This document shows, piece by piece, positions 14,001 through 25,800 of a stretch of DNA of 64,000 bases (positions are counted from its first letter, which is position 1; each line of letters begins with the position of its first letter). The position numbers and the translations under genes are program-made. The notes below the pieces were generated by a model that was not told the DNA's origin, did not search any database, and was given only the letters and a program-made list of their open reading frames with translations. The DNA is from Taeniopygia guttata (lineage: Eukaryota; Chordata; Aves; Passeriformes; Estrildidae), in contig NC_133030.1 of the NCBI RefSeq assembly GCF_048771995.1, positions 36,718,501 through 36,782,500 on the forward strand, in the 5' to 3' direction.

Positions 14001-15139
14001 GTGGGAAAATCCATGAAGTCAGTGACAGAATGCCACAGTCATCAATACTGATTTAACAACAGTTTTTCAATGATTGCAAGGATTTGAGCAAGGGGCATAC
14101 TGAATAAAGTAAGAAACAACAGAAAGAAATTTCTAATTCCTTTACAGTGATTAAAAAAAGCCATCATATGTATGGCCATCATACAGTGATTTGATTAGAA
14201 AGTAACTCTTATCAAGGTGTGTTGGAAGTTTTGATCATTCTGAAAGGAATTCACAGAAAGTTTTGAGGAAATACAAATATGAAACTGAGGAATATTTTAA
14301 GAAAATCTGGCAATAAAGAGTCATTTGAAGGGAGTTTATCGAAATAACATTACCTAGAAATCTATGGAATCTTAATGTGTTAGCAAAATCACATCAAGTA
14401 TATTTATTTAATTATAATAATTTAATAAACCTCAGCAAAAGAAAAAAGCAGAATTAAGACTATTTTTTTTCTGTTCTGTCTTTCCTCCTTCCAGTGCTCT
14501 TGGACTTATCTATCATGGCCTGTCAGTTGCCCCTAAAAAATTGTAAAACACCTTTGCTAGAAAATAATATCATAACCTGAATAATAAGTGGACTTCCTAA
14601 ATATTTGGGTTAAGAAGTATAACTGATCTTACAAAAACTTCCACAACAACTCCCATTTAAATTTAGCAGAAATACTGATATGCTTTGAGAGCACATGAAT
14701 AGAAGCATGGCTTTCTGTGTCTTTGTCACAGTGCCTTCTACTCATATTTTTCAATGCACTTTCTGTGGACCCTCTTTGTGCTTATGCTTTTGGTCATTTT
14801 TCTCTGAATATTTCAGTTTTATGTAATTTATGGGCAGGGTAACCAAAAATCACTGGAATTCAAGGTGAAGCTGTACTGTTGGCTTACACAATATCTCTGT
14901 GGCATCTCTAGTATTTCTTTCTACTAAGGCTTTTATATACATGTAAACAATTTTATTCTTGTTTATTCTCTGATGTCATGCAATTTTCTTTTTTCATCTT
15001 TTCCTCCCCTGAATCCTACAGTTAAATTGGAGTTGGTAGTTAGTAAACTCCTTTACTCTACTAGGTTTGCTTGAAATCATCACAGTCATATTGGCACAAA
15101 CAAAAAATTAATTTGAATCAACTGCAGACCTTCTGCCCC
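8073..15139. other. AT-rich unique sequence, no gene seen
   Basis: About 7 kb without a recognisable gene or dated repeat. The longest open frame (minus strand, 8404-8706, 100 codons) matches nothing I know and has no splice or promoter context. Minor items are a 12-bp perfect inverted repeat at 9813-9838, a CTAT run near 12637-12656 and a T-rich tract near 13771-13787. Confidence 0.55.
9813..9838. repeat. Perfect short inverted repeat
   Basis: Arms TTTTTGTAAATA (9813-9824) and its exact reverse complement (9827-9838) are separated by the two bases CT. It is AT-rich and could arise by chance in this composition. A cruciform or the edge of a decayed element are alternatives. Confidence 0.5.
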
Positions 15140-15318
15140 TCTGCTCTGCTCTTGTGAGAGCTATCCTGCAGGGCTGCATCCAGCTCTGGGGTGCCAGCAC
15201 CGGAAGGACATGGAGCTGCTGGAGTGACTCCAGAGGAAGGTCATGAAAAATAGAGGAGTGGGGCATCTCTCCTTGATGGAAAAGAATTGGGATTGTTCAG
15301 CCTGGAGAAGGAAAAAAG
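15140..15318 (+). mobile_element. CR1-type LINE fragment, plus strand
   Basis: Contains the run of words typical of the 3' part of avian CR1: GGGCTGCATCCAGCTCTGGGG, then AAGGACATGGAGCTGCTGGAG, then a CTCCAGAGGAAGGTC segment, and finally TTGTTCAGCCTGGAGAAG. It lacks the following CR1 tail, so it is truncated at both ends. Another CR1 piece in the opposite orientation starts about 170 bp further on. Recognition is from memory of CR1 consensus wording, so the subfamily is not assigned. Confidence 0.85.
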
Positions 15319-15484
15319 ATATTGGAGAAAAATTTTTGTATTCCTGGGATGTTCTGGGGTACAGAACATAAAGTGCTAATGCAGCATCCCAAGGGATTGT
15401 GCTTGAGGCAGCAGCTTTGCCAGCTGTCTTTTGTCTCTGTCCATGAGACAAGTGTTGGACAGGAGAAATACAGCTCATGTTCTG

Positions 15485-15640
15485 ACTCAAAGTCAACACG
15501 GGTCATCAGTTTCTGCCTGTTGCCACTTGTCCTATTGCTTGGCACCACTGAGAAGAGCCTGGCGTCATCCTCTTGACATCTCTCCCTCACATATTTACAG
15601 ACACAGGTGAGGACTCTTTCAGTCATCTTTTCTGAGATCC
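15485..15640 (-). mobile_element. CR1-type LINE fragment, minus strand
   Basis: On the plus strand it reads ACTTGTCCTATTGCTTGGCACC, then CACTGAGAAGAGCCTGGC, then CATCCTCTTGACATCTCTCC and CACATATTTACAG. This is the reverse complement of the CR1 3' region. It opposes the plus-strand piece at 15140-15318, so the two were either inserted separately or rearranged. A minus-strand open frame of 152 codons crossing this segment (15297-15755) is partly CR1-derived and is not treated as a gene. Confidence 0.75.
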
Positions 15641-16534
15641 TATTCTTGATGTCAAATATAGAGGCTGACTTCAGGTTTGCTAGATGGAAGAAGCCTATCA
15701 AGCAAGTGGATGTAAACCTAACAGGGTTGTTTGCCTCACCTAGCTGGTGAAACAATGTACTATTTTTTGTGCAAGAAATCTAATTAAAATGTATTTATAT
15801 TAAAACTACAAGAAACTCTACTATAAAAGGCTTGCCTGTATTTACTATATGGAGAATGAAACGGGAGGCTATGTTGAAAGACTTGTTTCAGCTGATGCAA
15901 TAGTGAAGAGTATATCAGTCATCTGAAGCAGGAAAAGTGCCTGTGACATAGGAACTGTAGGGTTCTGTTCAGATCTGTTTTTCTTTGCAGTACATCAAAT
16001 GATTGTGATGAAACACTAACATTAATAAAGAATGTCTGTACACAGTACTGTCCTCTTCTGCCGCAGAGTTTTGAATCACCTGCAAATTGATGTATCACTT
16101 TCATTCAAAGATGTAACAGAAGACATAGCCTGCAGTCATCAACACACTCCAGAAGTGTTCTCAGAAGCATTCCAATGTAATAAATACAATGTTGATGTTC
16201 TTCATGAAAAAAAGTCATTATGTACTGTACCCGCAGAGTTTGTAAAAGTATTTAGAAAGGCATTGGATGAAATCATATGTATATGGCATTCTCTATATCG
16301 ACCTATCTTTACAACATAAAATTGATTTAGATGGCAGTGGATTTTCTCTTGCTTACAAGCAGTATTTTATCTGATAATTTTATTGTCATAAACATTTATT
16401 CATTTCCCTGAACTAGTATTGCAATCAACTGCCAATTTTGAGAGACAGGTTGTCTTACAAGAGCTTATTTTGAAAACCCCAGAACAACTCACCACTTGCT
16501 AATTTCTGTTACGTTATAAATTGATAATGTAATT
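15641..16534. other. Unique sequence, one unrecognised 95-codon open frame
   Basis: No repeat was recognised. A plus-strand open frame at 16032-16319 (95 codons) begins within ordinary AT-rich sequence and ends just before TAAAATTG. I recognise no domain, signal peptide or membrane segment in it, and there are no clear splice sites or promoter. Chance is the default reading. Confidence 0.45.
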
Positions 16535-16905
16535 TAATCATAGACTCATAGGTCCTTTGGAAAAGACCTTTGAAGATCATGTGGTCATGGACAAGGATAG
16601 GTCTTAAGAGATATTTGTACAGGGATATGTGTTTAAGAGATATTTGTACAACACTAACTTTATTTAATTCTTTGTCAGACCTGAAGTAGTCAAGACCCTA
16701 AGATGGATCTAATCAGGTCTCATGGACTTGTACATGGTCTACAGTGGCCCCAAATTTGATCTCCTGAGATGGGTTGGATTTCATTTCCCAAGTCCCTGCC
16801 TTGAAATTCATGGACTTAGAGGTGTGTGAAGAGAAATTTCCTTTGAAAACTGAAACAAAAATGCTGAGTTTCTCAGGTTAATGTCAATTGTCACTAGTCC
16901 CCCAT
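16535..16905 (-). mobile_element. Decayed CR1-type LINE fragment, minus strand
   Basis: Opens with AATCATAGACTCATAGG, the reverse complement of the CR1 3' terminal repeat, followed by AAAAGACCTTTGAAGATCAT. Further on it has a segment like the CR1 words for CATGGACTTGTACATG, and near its end GAAAACTGAAACAAAAATGC. It is heavily diverged, and a 17-bp direct repeat (16604-16620 and 16633-16649) lies inside it. The outer right limit is approximate. Confidence 0.65.
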
Positions 16906-18171
16906 ATAATTTATTATTCCATTAAACATGAGATAGGGAACAGATTTCTCTCATCACCTTCCTGGAAAGGACTATTTGAATGAAAAACCTTACAACTGTC
17001 TTTACTTTCATGCAAAATCTTTTCTGGATTGTAGTGGTAATGCTAAAGAAAATGTAATTTATTTCAACACATAAAAAATAAAAGCTCAAGTAAGAAAACG
17101 TGAGCTCTTTTGATCTAGTTCTCATCACAGACTAATTCCTTGTGGATGTTTTATCCCCTTTGCAAAAAAGCCATATAATTACCACAAGTGAAAGGCTTTT
17201 ATTGAGACAGGGACACAACTGAATAAGCTGACATATTGCAGGTGAGATGTGTACTACCCTGGCAGATATCACATCATATGCTAATCCTCTGCAAGGACCT
17301 AATACTGTACTTGAATGTGTATGATAAAAGTCCTATTAAGTTCTGTGAGAACTGGTTATTCAGTTTTAGGAGGATGGTTTTCCTCATGCTTTTCTGGACT
17401 TGGCAAAAATCACTTGTTTTTATGACCATTAGTAATAATTTAGAAAGGAAAATTTTTCCATCTAAGAAGCCTTAAATGAATGGAATTTAATCCTAAAGGT
17501 ACCATAGCACGGGGTTTCATGACAATTATTTAACATATCTTTAATGCAACTGTTTATATAGTACCGGGTATTGGAATTTATGTATGCAAAATTGTTTATA
17601 AAATCAAAGTGATGATACAAATGTGTGCTGATAATGAAACTGACTTTAAATGTCTACTAGCTTCTAGAATAAAGGGTTTTTTGGGGTTTTTTTTTTGGTT
17701 GGAAAATAATGGAACAGTAAAATTTGAAATAACAATGTCGGAACTGGGTAATGAACTATTATTTATTTAATGGTGGCAGATACTAGTGGCAAAGGCTTGT
17801 ACCTAGAGCTGAGAACTATACAGATTGCATTTCATTCCTGACAGAGAATCAATACACCATTAAAATCTGTTCCAAGATCTTCCGTGGCACCTCAGAAGTA
17901 CATTGATATTTTTCTGGCCTTCTAAATAAAATAAAACAGAGGCCATCAATACACACATTTCATTTTGGACTTAAATTTATGCATGAGAATTGTCTTGGTG
18001 AAATTCATGTTCATAATTACATCCTTTACCCATAAATGATTTATGCTCAGCACCTTGGAGGTGGCATTCCATGAGACAAACAGAATCACCCTACTACCGA
18101 TATCACTGTTGAGCAATGTAGACAAACTCAGAAATACAAGAAGTGAATTTTCATGTTAACCTGACAGAGAC
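16906..18171. other. Unique sequence, no gene seen
   Basis: AT-rich sequence between a CR1 piece and an LTR. Open frames are under 80 codons and are not recognisable. A GGTTTTTTGGGG-type G/T-rich stretch is at about 17673-17700. Confidence 0.5.
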
Positions 18172-18243
18172 TGTTGCTGTTGAGGCAGGATGGGGATAAA
18201 GAAGACTCCAAGTCAGAAGGCTAAAAGAACTGAACTCAACTCC

Positions 18244-18249
18244 TTTATT
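18244..18249 (-). promoter_or_regulatory. LTR polyadenylation signal
   Basis: AATAAA on the minus strand, with its far end only about 28 bases from the start of the TATA box. Transcription would begin right next to the signal, implying a short R region. Confidence 0.55.
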
Positions 18250-18264
18250 TCAAATACATCACTC

Positions 18265-18272
18265 TTTTTATA
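18265..18272 (-). promoter_or_regulatory. LTR TATA box
   Basis: TATAAAAA on the minus strand within the LTR, ahead of the polyadenylation signal. It is a canonical sequence in the expected place. Promoter activity today is not known. Confidence 0.55.
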
Positions 18273-18524
18273 GAGAACATTGTGCAGACCAATTTAATTG
18301 GTCTTAAAGTAAAAACATCTCACACTATTGGTGTGTGCTGAATGATGCACGGTGGCAGAACATATCTATAAACATAGTGAACAACAAGAGAGATAGAGAA
18401 TTATTTACGTTCCTTTGAAACTCTTTCCCAGGCCCAGCCTGGTAGAAACCTCTCCTTTTCTCTCTGGCTGAACTGAGAATATCCATAAGAGACTACTGTC
18501 AGTTTGCATGGTTCAGTTCTTACA

Positions 18525-19127
18525 TCTGCAAATAAAGAAAGTGTTATTCATGTCCTTTGACATCTGTGGACAAAAAATTGGGATAGAACAGCTGATTATG
18601 CCATTGATATAATATCCAGGCCAAAAATGCTATTTGCTAGGCATTATGCCTTTTTACACATTAATTACCTACAAGAGGTTTCAGATATTTGGATCACCCT
18701 TATTTTGAAATACATTTTTGTCTCCATTTGAGATAAATGCAGCATGGAAATTACATGTTACTAGATAAACTAATTGGGAAGAAAACATTGCAAGTATTAT
18801 TAAAGGGACTGATCAAGAAAAATATAAATTCCCAGAGATACTTTTCCTGATCTTTTTTCTTTTCTTTTTTTTTTTTTTTTTTTTTTTTTAAATGAGTATT
18901 AAAAACCACCACCATTAAAAGTACTTGTAAGTACTTTTCAATTGCAAAGAGAGCCTCAGGAGAGTGTTTTGGTTTGTATTACACATGATGGTGCCAATTG
19001 CCTGGGAATTAGCAAATGTGACACTTATCTACAAAAACACCTGGAAGGAGAATCCAGGGAACTTCCTGAGTGTCAGGGCAGGTCACAGAGAAGACTGAGT
19101 GCCATCATGTGGCATGTGCAGAATTAT
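18525..19127. other. Unique spacer with long pyrimidine tract
   Basis: Separates the LTR at 18172-18524 from the CR1 piece at 19128. Its only notable content is the T-rich tract annotated separately. A 71-codon frame from 18942 runs into CR1 sequence and is not credible. Confidence 0.5.
18852..18889. repeat. T-rich homopolymer tract
   Basis: A pyrimidine tract ending in an uninterrupted run of 25 T (18865-18889). It could be a retroposed poly(A) tail on the minus strand, but no body of such an element is recognised to its right, so it is annotated as a simple repeat. Confidence 0.9.
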
Positions 19128-19832
19128 GGAATAATTTTTGTTGGAGGGTACATTTAAGATCATTAAGTCCACCTGTAAACTTAGCACCACCATGTTCACC
19201 ATATTAGCTAATCTCCAGTCAACTGGGATGTCCCTAATTGTCAAGGGCTGCTGGTAAATGATAAAAAGTGTCATGGTGAGCTATTCTACCAGTTTCTTCA
19301 GGACCCTTGAGTAGATCCTATACCCCCATACACTTGTGGGTTCCAAATTGGCAGAGCACCTGACTGAGCATTTCCTCCTGGATTATGGGGGCTTCATTCT
19401 CTCTTCCAGCTCAGAGGGCTGAGTAGCCTAAGGACAACCGATGTTGCTATTAGAGATTGAGTGAAGGAAGACTTCAGCCTTTTTCTTTTCCTTTATGATG
19501 GTGTCTTCCCTGCATTCAGTAAAAGATGGGGATTTTCTTTAGCCAACATTTTGTCACTTTTGTATTTCTAAAAAATGGGTTTGTTATCTTTTATGACAGC
19601 AGCCAGATTAAGTTCTAGTTGGACTTTGGCCAACTTGAACCGCATGTGACCTGCTGGCCATAGTTCTTTTTAAAGCAACCCTGGGCACATTTGGCTTTTT
19701 GGGCTGCAAGTGCACATTGTCAGCTCATTTTGAGCTTCCTGTCAACCAACACCCCACCAAATCCCTTTTGTCAGGGTTGATCTCTACCCAGCCTTTATTT
19801 GTGTTTGGGGATTGCCCCAACCCGTGTGCAGG
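19128..19832 (-). mobile_element. CR1-type LINE fragment, minus strand, about 700 bp
   Basis: The largest CR1 piece in the window. Plus-strand words in order include GATCATTAAGTCCACCTGTAA, AACTGGGATGTCCCTAATTG, GGGCTGCTGGTAAATGAT, GGATTATGGGGGCTTCATTC, TTCCAGCTCAGAGGGCTGAG, CAGCCAGATTAAGTTCTAGTT and, at the end, GGGATTGCCCCAACCCGTGT. All follow the reverse complement of the common avian CR1 consensus. The frame is broken, there is no long open reading frame, and several internal segments are missing relative to consensus, so it is a dead copy. Confidence 0.85.
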
Positions 19833-22800
19833 AGAAAAGCATTACTGAAGAAATGTGTTTCCATTAACTTGAGTACACAGAAAAGTTGAAAAAAGACATA
19901 AAATCTCAAAAAAATAAATACCAGACTCAGACCTAATGGATATGATTTTTTTCCTATATGAGGTAAATTGGTGTATAGAAGCAAACTTGAATGCAGAGAA
20001 GTTATTTCATGATACATTATTTGTTTTTGATCTGTGCAAATATGCATTTTGTTTAGCAGTATCTATCTAAACTTTAGGCATTTTTTAAAACAAGGGATAT
20101 TTATTAACTGTGTCTAGTTGTAGCCTGCTACACAGTAGTGTACATCTCATAGGTTTTTTGTTCTGGCATTTCCCAGATAAATCCAGTTAAGGTCATTTCT
20201 GCTCCTTGGGGAGGATGGCAGCTGAAAATAAGTTGTATTACAGTAAACAACATACTCAAGAAGACGTGGGGATTCTCCCTCTCTACCCTTTTAGTTCCAA
20301 AGGAAGCATTTAGGAGCAAACTGAAATCCAGATAATTTATTTTGGAGGATTGGAGGTCTGATTAAATGTTCTCTGGATAGAGCTAGATACACATCCTGTT
20401 ACTAGCTGCTCAGATTGCATACCCAATTTTGTGTTCTGTGACTACTTTCCATTGCTTCATGAATAGTATTCTTTTCAAGTTGTCTTCTTTCTGTAGCAAT
20501 ACTGTGATATGGAAGAAAACAAATGTCTTCATATAATGATTTATTTTTATATACCAGTGAAAATACAATATCCATGTGCATGCAAGTTTACCTGTGAAAG
20601 GATCATGGGCAAAACTGAACTGCACAGCCATTGACAAGCATAATCTACTTTCTCCCAAAATGTTTCTGAAATCTTCACACTTCTTCCACATCAAGTTTTT
20701 ATGATCTCCCAAATTAAATCAATCCATTTTAAAACAGAAAAGCACTTTTTCTCCTCTTAGTTGTACCTTCTGTATTGCTCTTGATACCATTCCTTTAATC
20801 CTGAAAATGAGAAGGCAGATTCTCCCTGCTTACATTTCTTTCTTTTGCCAAATGATAAGGTTCCTTTCTCAAATAGTTCAAGTACATTTCTTGTTCTTAT
20901 CTCTTTTTATATTACACTGGAGAGAAGAAAAGACAAGTGTCAGAAGGGGTTGAAAATACTTAACACTAAGAAAAACAAACATCAGGCCAACATCTATTCA
21001 TAAATCACCAGTTATTTGTTTTATTGGGCTACTAGGTGATGTACTTTCTGACCTTCTTTTCAAGTAGAAAGATACCCAAATGAAAAAAGTGAAGTTCAAG
21101 CAGTGGGGAATTGTTTATGGTTTGGACTGTATTTGGCATTATATGTTCTTCATGACTATGCTTCAAGGCTTTTCAAGATGTATTATGATATGTCTTATTT
21201 AATGTTACAGAAAAACTAAATGGTGAAAAATAACCCTAAGAAAGTCATATAAAAATAAAGACTAATAATATGATTTTAAACATAGCACATGACATAGTAA
21301 AACAAAAGTGTCAAAATTACAATATGTTGTAAATTACTTCATAAATGTATTAAGAATTGTAAATTATCAATGTTGAAATTTTGTAACATTTGAAAAATCA
21401 CCCAGATTTGATAATTTGAGTAATTTGAGTAATACTTCAAAATAGAAGTCAAGAGTTTCAATTACTGAAATCCTAGACCAGCAGAAAGAGCCTTGGGAAA
21501 ATAACTTCAGAGGAAAAGAAAAAACTCCAACCTTATACTTAGTGGAAGTGCAGAAAGGTCACAGAAGAAAGGATATTTTATGTTTTCAGTTATACTTGAA
21601 GAATAGGTGAGGTGGCCAACAGGGAACATGTACATTATGGATGGGCGACAAGGAGTGAAACAGTAATGGCTTGCAGCAGTGATTCAGTGCTAGGCTAGGA
21701 GCACTAATTTTCTATTGCTGAAATGTCCAGTATCTTAACAAATTCATGCAGAGCTACATTAACCATGCTTGTTTGCTGTGCAAGAATGTATCTGTTGTGA
21801 TACAGATGCACCGGAACATTGTGGGAAACATTAAATATTCATTGTTGCTTACATGTATGAATTGACAACTTTTCTCATGCTGAATATTTGTATCAAAGTA
21901 TTGAGGTTTAGTTTGGTTTCTTGGGTTTTTTTGATTTTTCTTTTTTTTTTACATTGCTGTCTTTTGTTTTATATTTTTTAATTGATATAATTTATTTTTC
22001 GACTTTACAATACTTTCTTTTAATGAAAAATTTATTGACCTTTTTGCTTCGTTTCCAACTTTTAAAGCAGAGAAGTAACTAATAGTACTTTTCTCCTGTG
22101 GGTTTTCAGATATGAATGTTTGATATTCGTGTCCTGAAATTTGAAAATTTAACCTGTTTTTCAATGAAATAGTTACTACTTTAATATTTTAAAATAACAT
22201 TATAATGGTTAATTTATATTCCTTTATATAGATATATGTGAAATGCCATAAGAAAATTGTATTTTAAAAGGATTTTTTGGGACTTTTTTAGGGGCATACT
22301 TTCCATTCATATTTCAGAAAATTTTGTTGGAGTTTTTAATATTTCAGATCCATTGAACCTTTAAACAAATATCTCTAGAGAAAAGTGAAAAAAAAATAAG
22401 GGTAATTAGAACAGGTGTGAGGACCCTAGAAATGGTATGAAGATGGTGTCAGAGCCACCTGCAAATCATCAAAGACAATATCCTTAGTTAATAACACTTT
22501 AACTATACTTACTAGCACTATCTTTGCTACTTTACTTTTGGCCCATTATAGAAAAAATCTGAAAATCTTTAAGAGGTGGAGTTCCCTAATAAAATACAAA
22601 AAGAGCAGATTAGTAGTGAGTAAGAAAGAGAACTGATAGTAAGGTAAATTCCATTTATTAATAAGATTTTTAAATTGTGACAAAGCTCACAATTTACCAG
22701 TGCATTGATTTTTTTGATACTTCTTCAATGCTGCTAAGATAGTTGCTTGTTGTCTGGAATAGATCTTATTAGTTCAAAATATCTTGAAATATCATCTGAA

Positions 22801-25800
22801 AAGTAATCCCAGCTGACTGTTTTGTAGAATCTATTTTGTTATAGAATCTATTTTGTTTAGTGTGAGTAAAGCCATATTCACATTCTTGTTGTATTATACA
22901 AAGTAATAGACATACTGAAATTTAAAAGTAGCTGAAATAAAACCTAAATTGAAAATTAAAACCAGATTTCTTTGTTTTACTCTCACCTCATTAAAAAAAA
23001 TAATATTTTTTCCTCAAACATACAGTAAAACTAAGCTTTTAGCTTAGCATTTAGTGAAACATCTACCCAGTAAGCCTTGCTTATGTTGCAGACAGCTACC
23101 CTGAGGAGTGATTTGAATTTAAATGTGATTCCCTTATTAGTTTCTGCTAACTGCAAATATCCCAGTCTCTTAATTAAGTGGCTGAGTAATGTATGAATGC
23201 TCACTTCTTCTTGTCATGCAGAACAAAGTGATGTATTTAGATTCCATGCACAATATGAAATTTAATGACACAGGCAACAGTAATTTAGAAAACATTTTGG
23301 TTTTATTATTCTTGTTTTTGCTTAGCCAATCTCCTTGTAAATGTTTGGCTGCAGCAATGTTACAAAAGTTTGCCCAAACACTGGATATTAGCTAATGGAT
23401 TTTTAGATTAAAAGATAATGTGTTACAAATGCATGGTTACCAAATGCATAATATGTTATTTATATCTTCCTCACCATATTTAGAAATAATATACAGAAAT
23501 CAAAACAGACCTTGATGAAAGCCCTTTTCTTGGTTTGGCACAGAATCTAGTGTTAGATTCAGAGAGGTTCTGAATGGACTAAATAGTGCACTGTAAGGGG
23601 TTTTACAAAGAAGAAGGAAAGAAAAAACAAATCAAGTTTTCTTCTAGTGCTGGTGGTTGCTGCTAGCTCCAATGACTTCCTGCAGTTCTCCTGATGTCTT
23701 TACAGATTTTATAGCTTATAATCAGTCATGAAATCTGCTTCTACTCTGGTATCCAGTATGTATATTTTTCCCCAGGGGTATGATGCTAATTTTTCCCTAT
23801 CCTGAATTTTTTTATCTTATTTTGTCTTAAATATTTTCTCATGCTTGAAGAATCCCCTGCAGACTCTTAATCTGAATGTATGTTGTGATTTTGTACAATC
23901 AGAGTAGCACATATGTACAGTAATTTAGACAGCTGTTCAAGTTGTCAGAGTTTTGTGTTATTGTCATGTATAACTACATGAACTAATGTTCTGCTGCTTT
24001 AGTTTAAGCTCTAGAACTTGGCTATCCCTTTAATTAGAGCTCTAACCATCTCTCATGTGTTGAAATTCTCATTTAAATTGCCTGAGTACCTTTTCCAACA
24101 AATCTTCAGCTGTATTCTTGGAAAATTGGTGCTCCTAAATGATGTAGGTTTTAAACTCCCTGTATCCCCAAGCAGCATCTAATAATGAAATGTTTGCCAA
24201 AGTAATTTCCTGTAAATATTATCATTTAGATCTGTAGACACAGATTTAAATAGTTGTAATTTCTATTCTTTCTAAGGACTAATAGATAAAACTGTTATTG
24301 TATTACAGTGCTTTTTACCAGTCCTGACTAGGCTCAGGACAGTGTATATTAAATGTTACATTATATTTTTATCTGTCTTTGTCAGTAGTACTTACCTGGA
24401 CAGTAATCTCCAAGCTCTTCTTCATACATCTCTAAAATTCTTTTTTTTTTTGACAGAATGCTCAAAATTTACAGAAAAATTGATTGAAAATATGATTTAT
24501 CACATTTATCTGTAGCCATTTTATAAATTAGACATGCTTTCTAAGCTAGTTATATGAGCATTTCTTAAGCCAAAGGAAGGAAATAAGATGTTCCAAAACA
24601 TGATTCATCAAAGCAAATTTAACATGTATTTTAGGATGTCAGGAATTGCCCTCTGGATGTGCTTACCTGCATGGGCCACAGACACAGCTCACTTAATGAA
24701 TTCAGACTAAATACTTTTCATCTGAAGCTACTTTGAAATCACTTGTTTATCATTATTTCTACCAAGTATTTGAAGACAGTTAAAAAAAATTGATGACGTG
24801 CATATTTTCAGGTGATTTGAGGTCAAACAGAAGATATGTAACTAAGGTAGAAATTATATGTAGAACACTGTCATTGGACCCCACCCTGACAGTTAGAAAA
24901 AAATTGCCTGCTTTAAGGATTTTGTGCTATGATGTAGCTCTTAATTCCTGTCCTCATAAACTGACCTTGTCCTTTGACCTTTGGCCACTGACATGCTCCT
25001 TAGAAGAACATAGAAGAACCATTTTCTTTCACTGTATTTTCTAAAAATAGATTAAAAATACCTAAATAGACCAGTCAAATAAAGAGTGGAAGAACAGACA
25101 TTTCATTTTGTATGGTTTACAATCACTTACAAAATGTGATTGAAAACCATTAACTAAATACTGCTAGTTATTCCTTGAAATCAGTTTAGCTAAATTCATA
25201 AAATTAGTTTAATTACATCTGTAAATAAAACAATCAAAAGTGAATTGTTTGGTGGTTGGGATTTTTTTTTTTTTTTAATTTAGATATTTGTATACTACTT
25301 GCCTGCTCTACATCTTGACATAATTTCGGACAGTGTTATAAATCATGATTTATTTACTTCTTTCTATGAAAACACTGATTAGATATTCAACCCACATATA
25401 CTCTTTGTAATTTTTTCCACCACAAATTGCTCATCATTATTAAAAAAAAAAAAACCAAAACCCAAACAAAAATACAAAGTCTACATTGCTGCAAAATTCC
25501 AACTAGTAAGAATTTGTTACATAATTCATCCCAGATCTATTTACGTAAAGAATACTAGTTCTTGTGTATCTCATCTGTCATTATAAAATACACCCATATT
25601 ATGGAGCTTGTGGAATGACTTGTTACACATACTTATTCCCTCAGCCTACTGCTTAATAATAGAACCAAGGAAAAGTGTTCCAACTCTCCTGCCCTTCCTC
25701 ACAGCAAGGAATTAAGGCAAGTGACATAAATTACTTTTCAAGCTAAGACAAAATTAAATCTGCAACAAGTAAGGGCTTATTTGGATCAGAAAACATGAAT

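Larger units (their letters stand above)
18172..18524 (-). mobile_element. Solo LTR of an endogenous retrovirus, minus strand
   Basis: About 353 bp. On the minus strand it starts TGTAAGAACTGAACCATG and ends with a CAACAGCAACA terminus, fitting the TG...CA rule. It holds a TATAAAAA promoter box (18265-18272) and an AATAAA signal (18244-18249), followed by a TTGAGTTCAGTTC segment. No internal retroviral genes adjoin it, so it is a solo LTR. No convincing target-site duplication is seen at these limits, so the ends may be off by a few bases. The layout matches LTRs I associate with passerine retroviruses, but the family is not named. Confidence 0.7.

Noticed and set aside
15161..15755. Overlapping open frames of 84-152 codons on both strands
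   Set aside because: They cover the two opposed CR1 fragments and their spacer. They correspond to the CR1 3' region, which is outside the LINE protein-coding part as I recall it.
16032..16319. 95-codon open frame on the plus strand
   Set aside because: No recognisable domain, splice signal or promoter. The length is within chance for 64 kb in six frames.
18852..18889. Long T run as the tail of a retroposed gene on the minus strand
   Set aside because: No gene-like or SINE-like body is recognised beside it and no flanking duplication was found.
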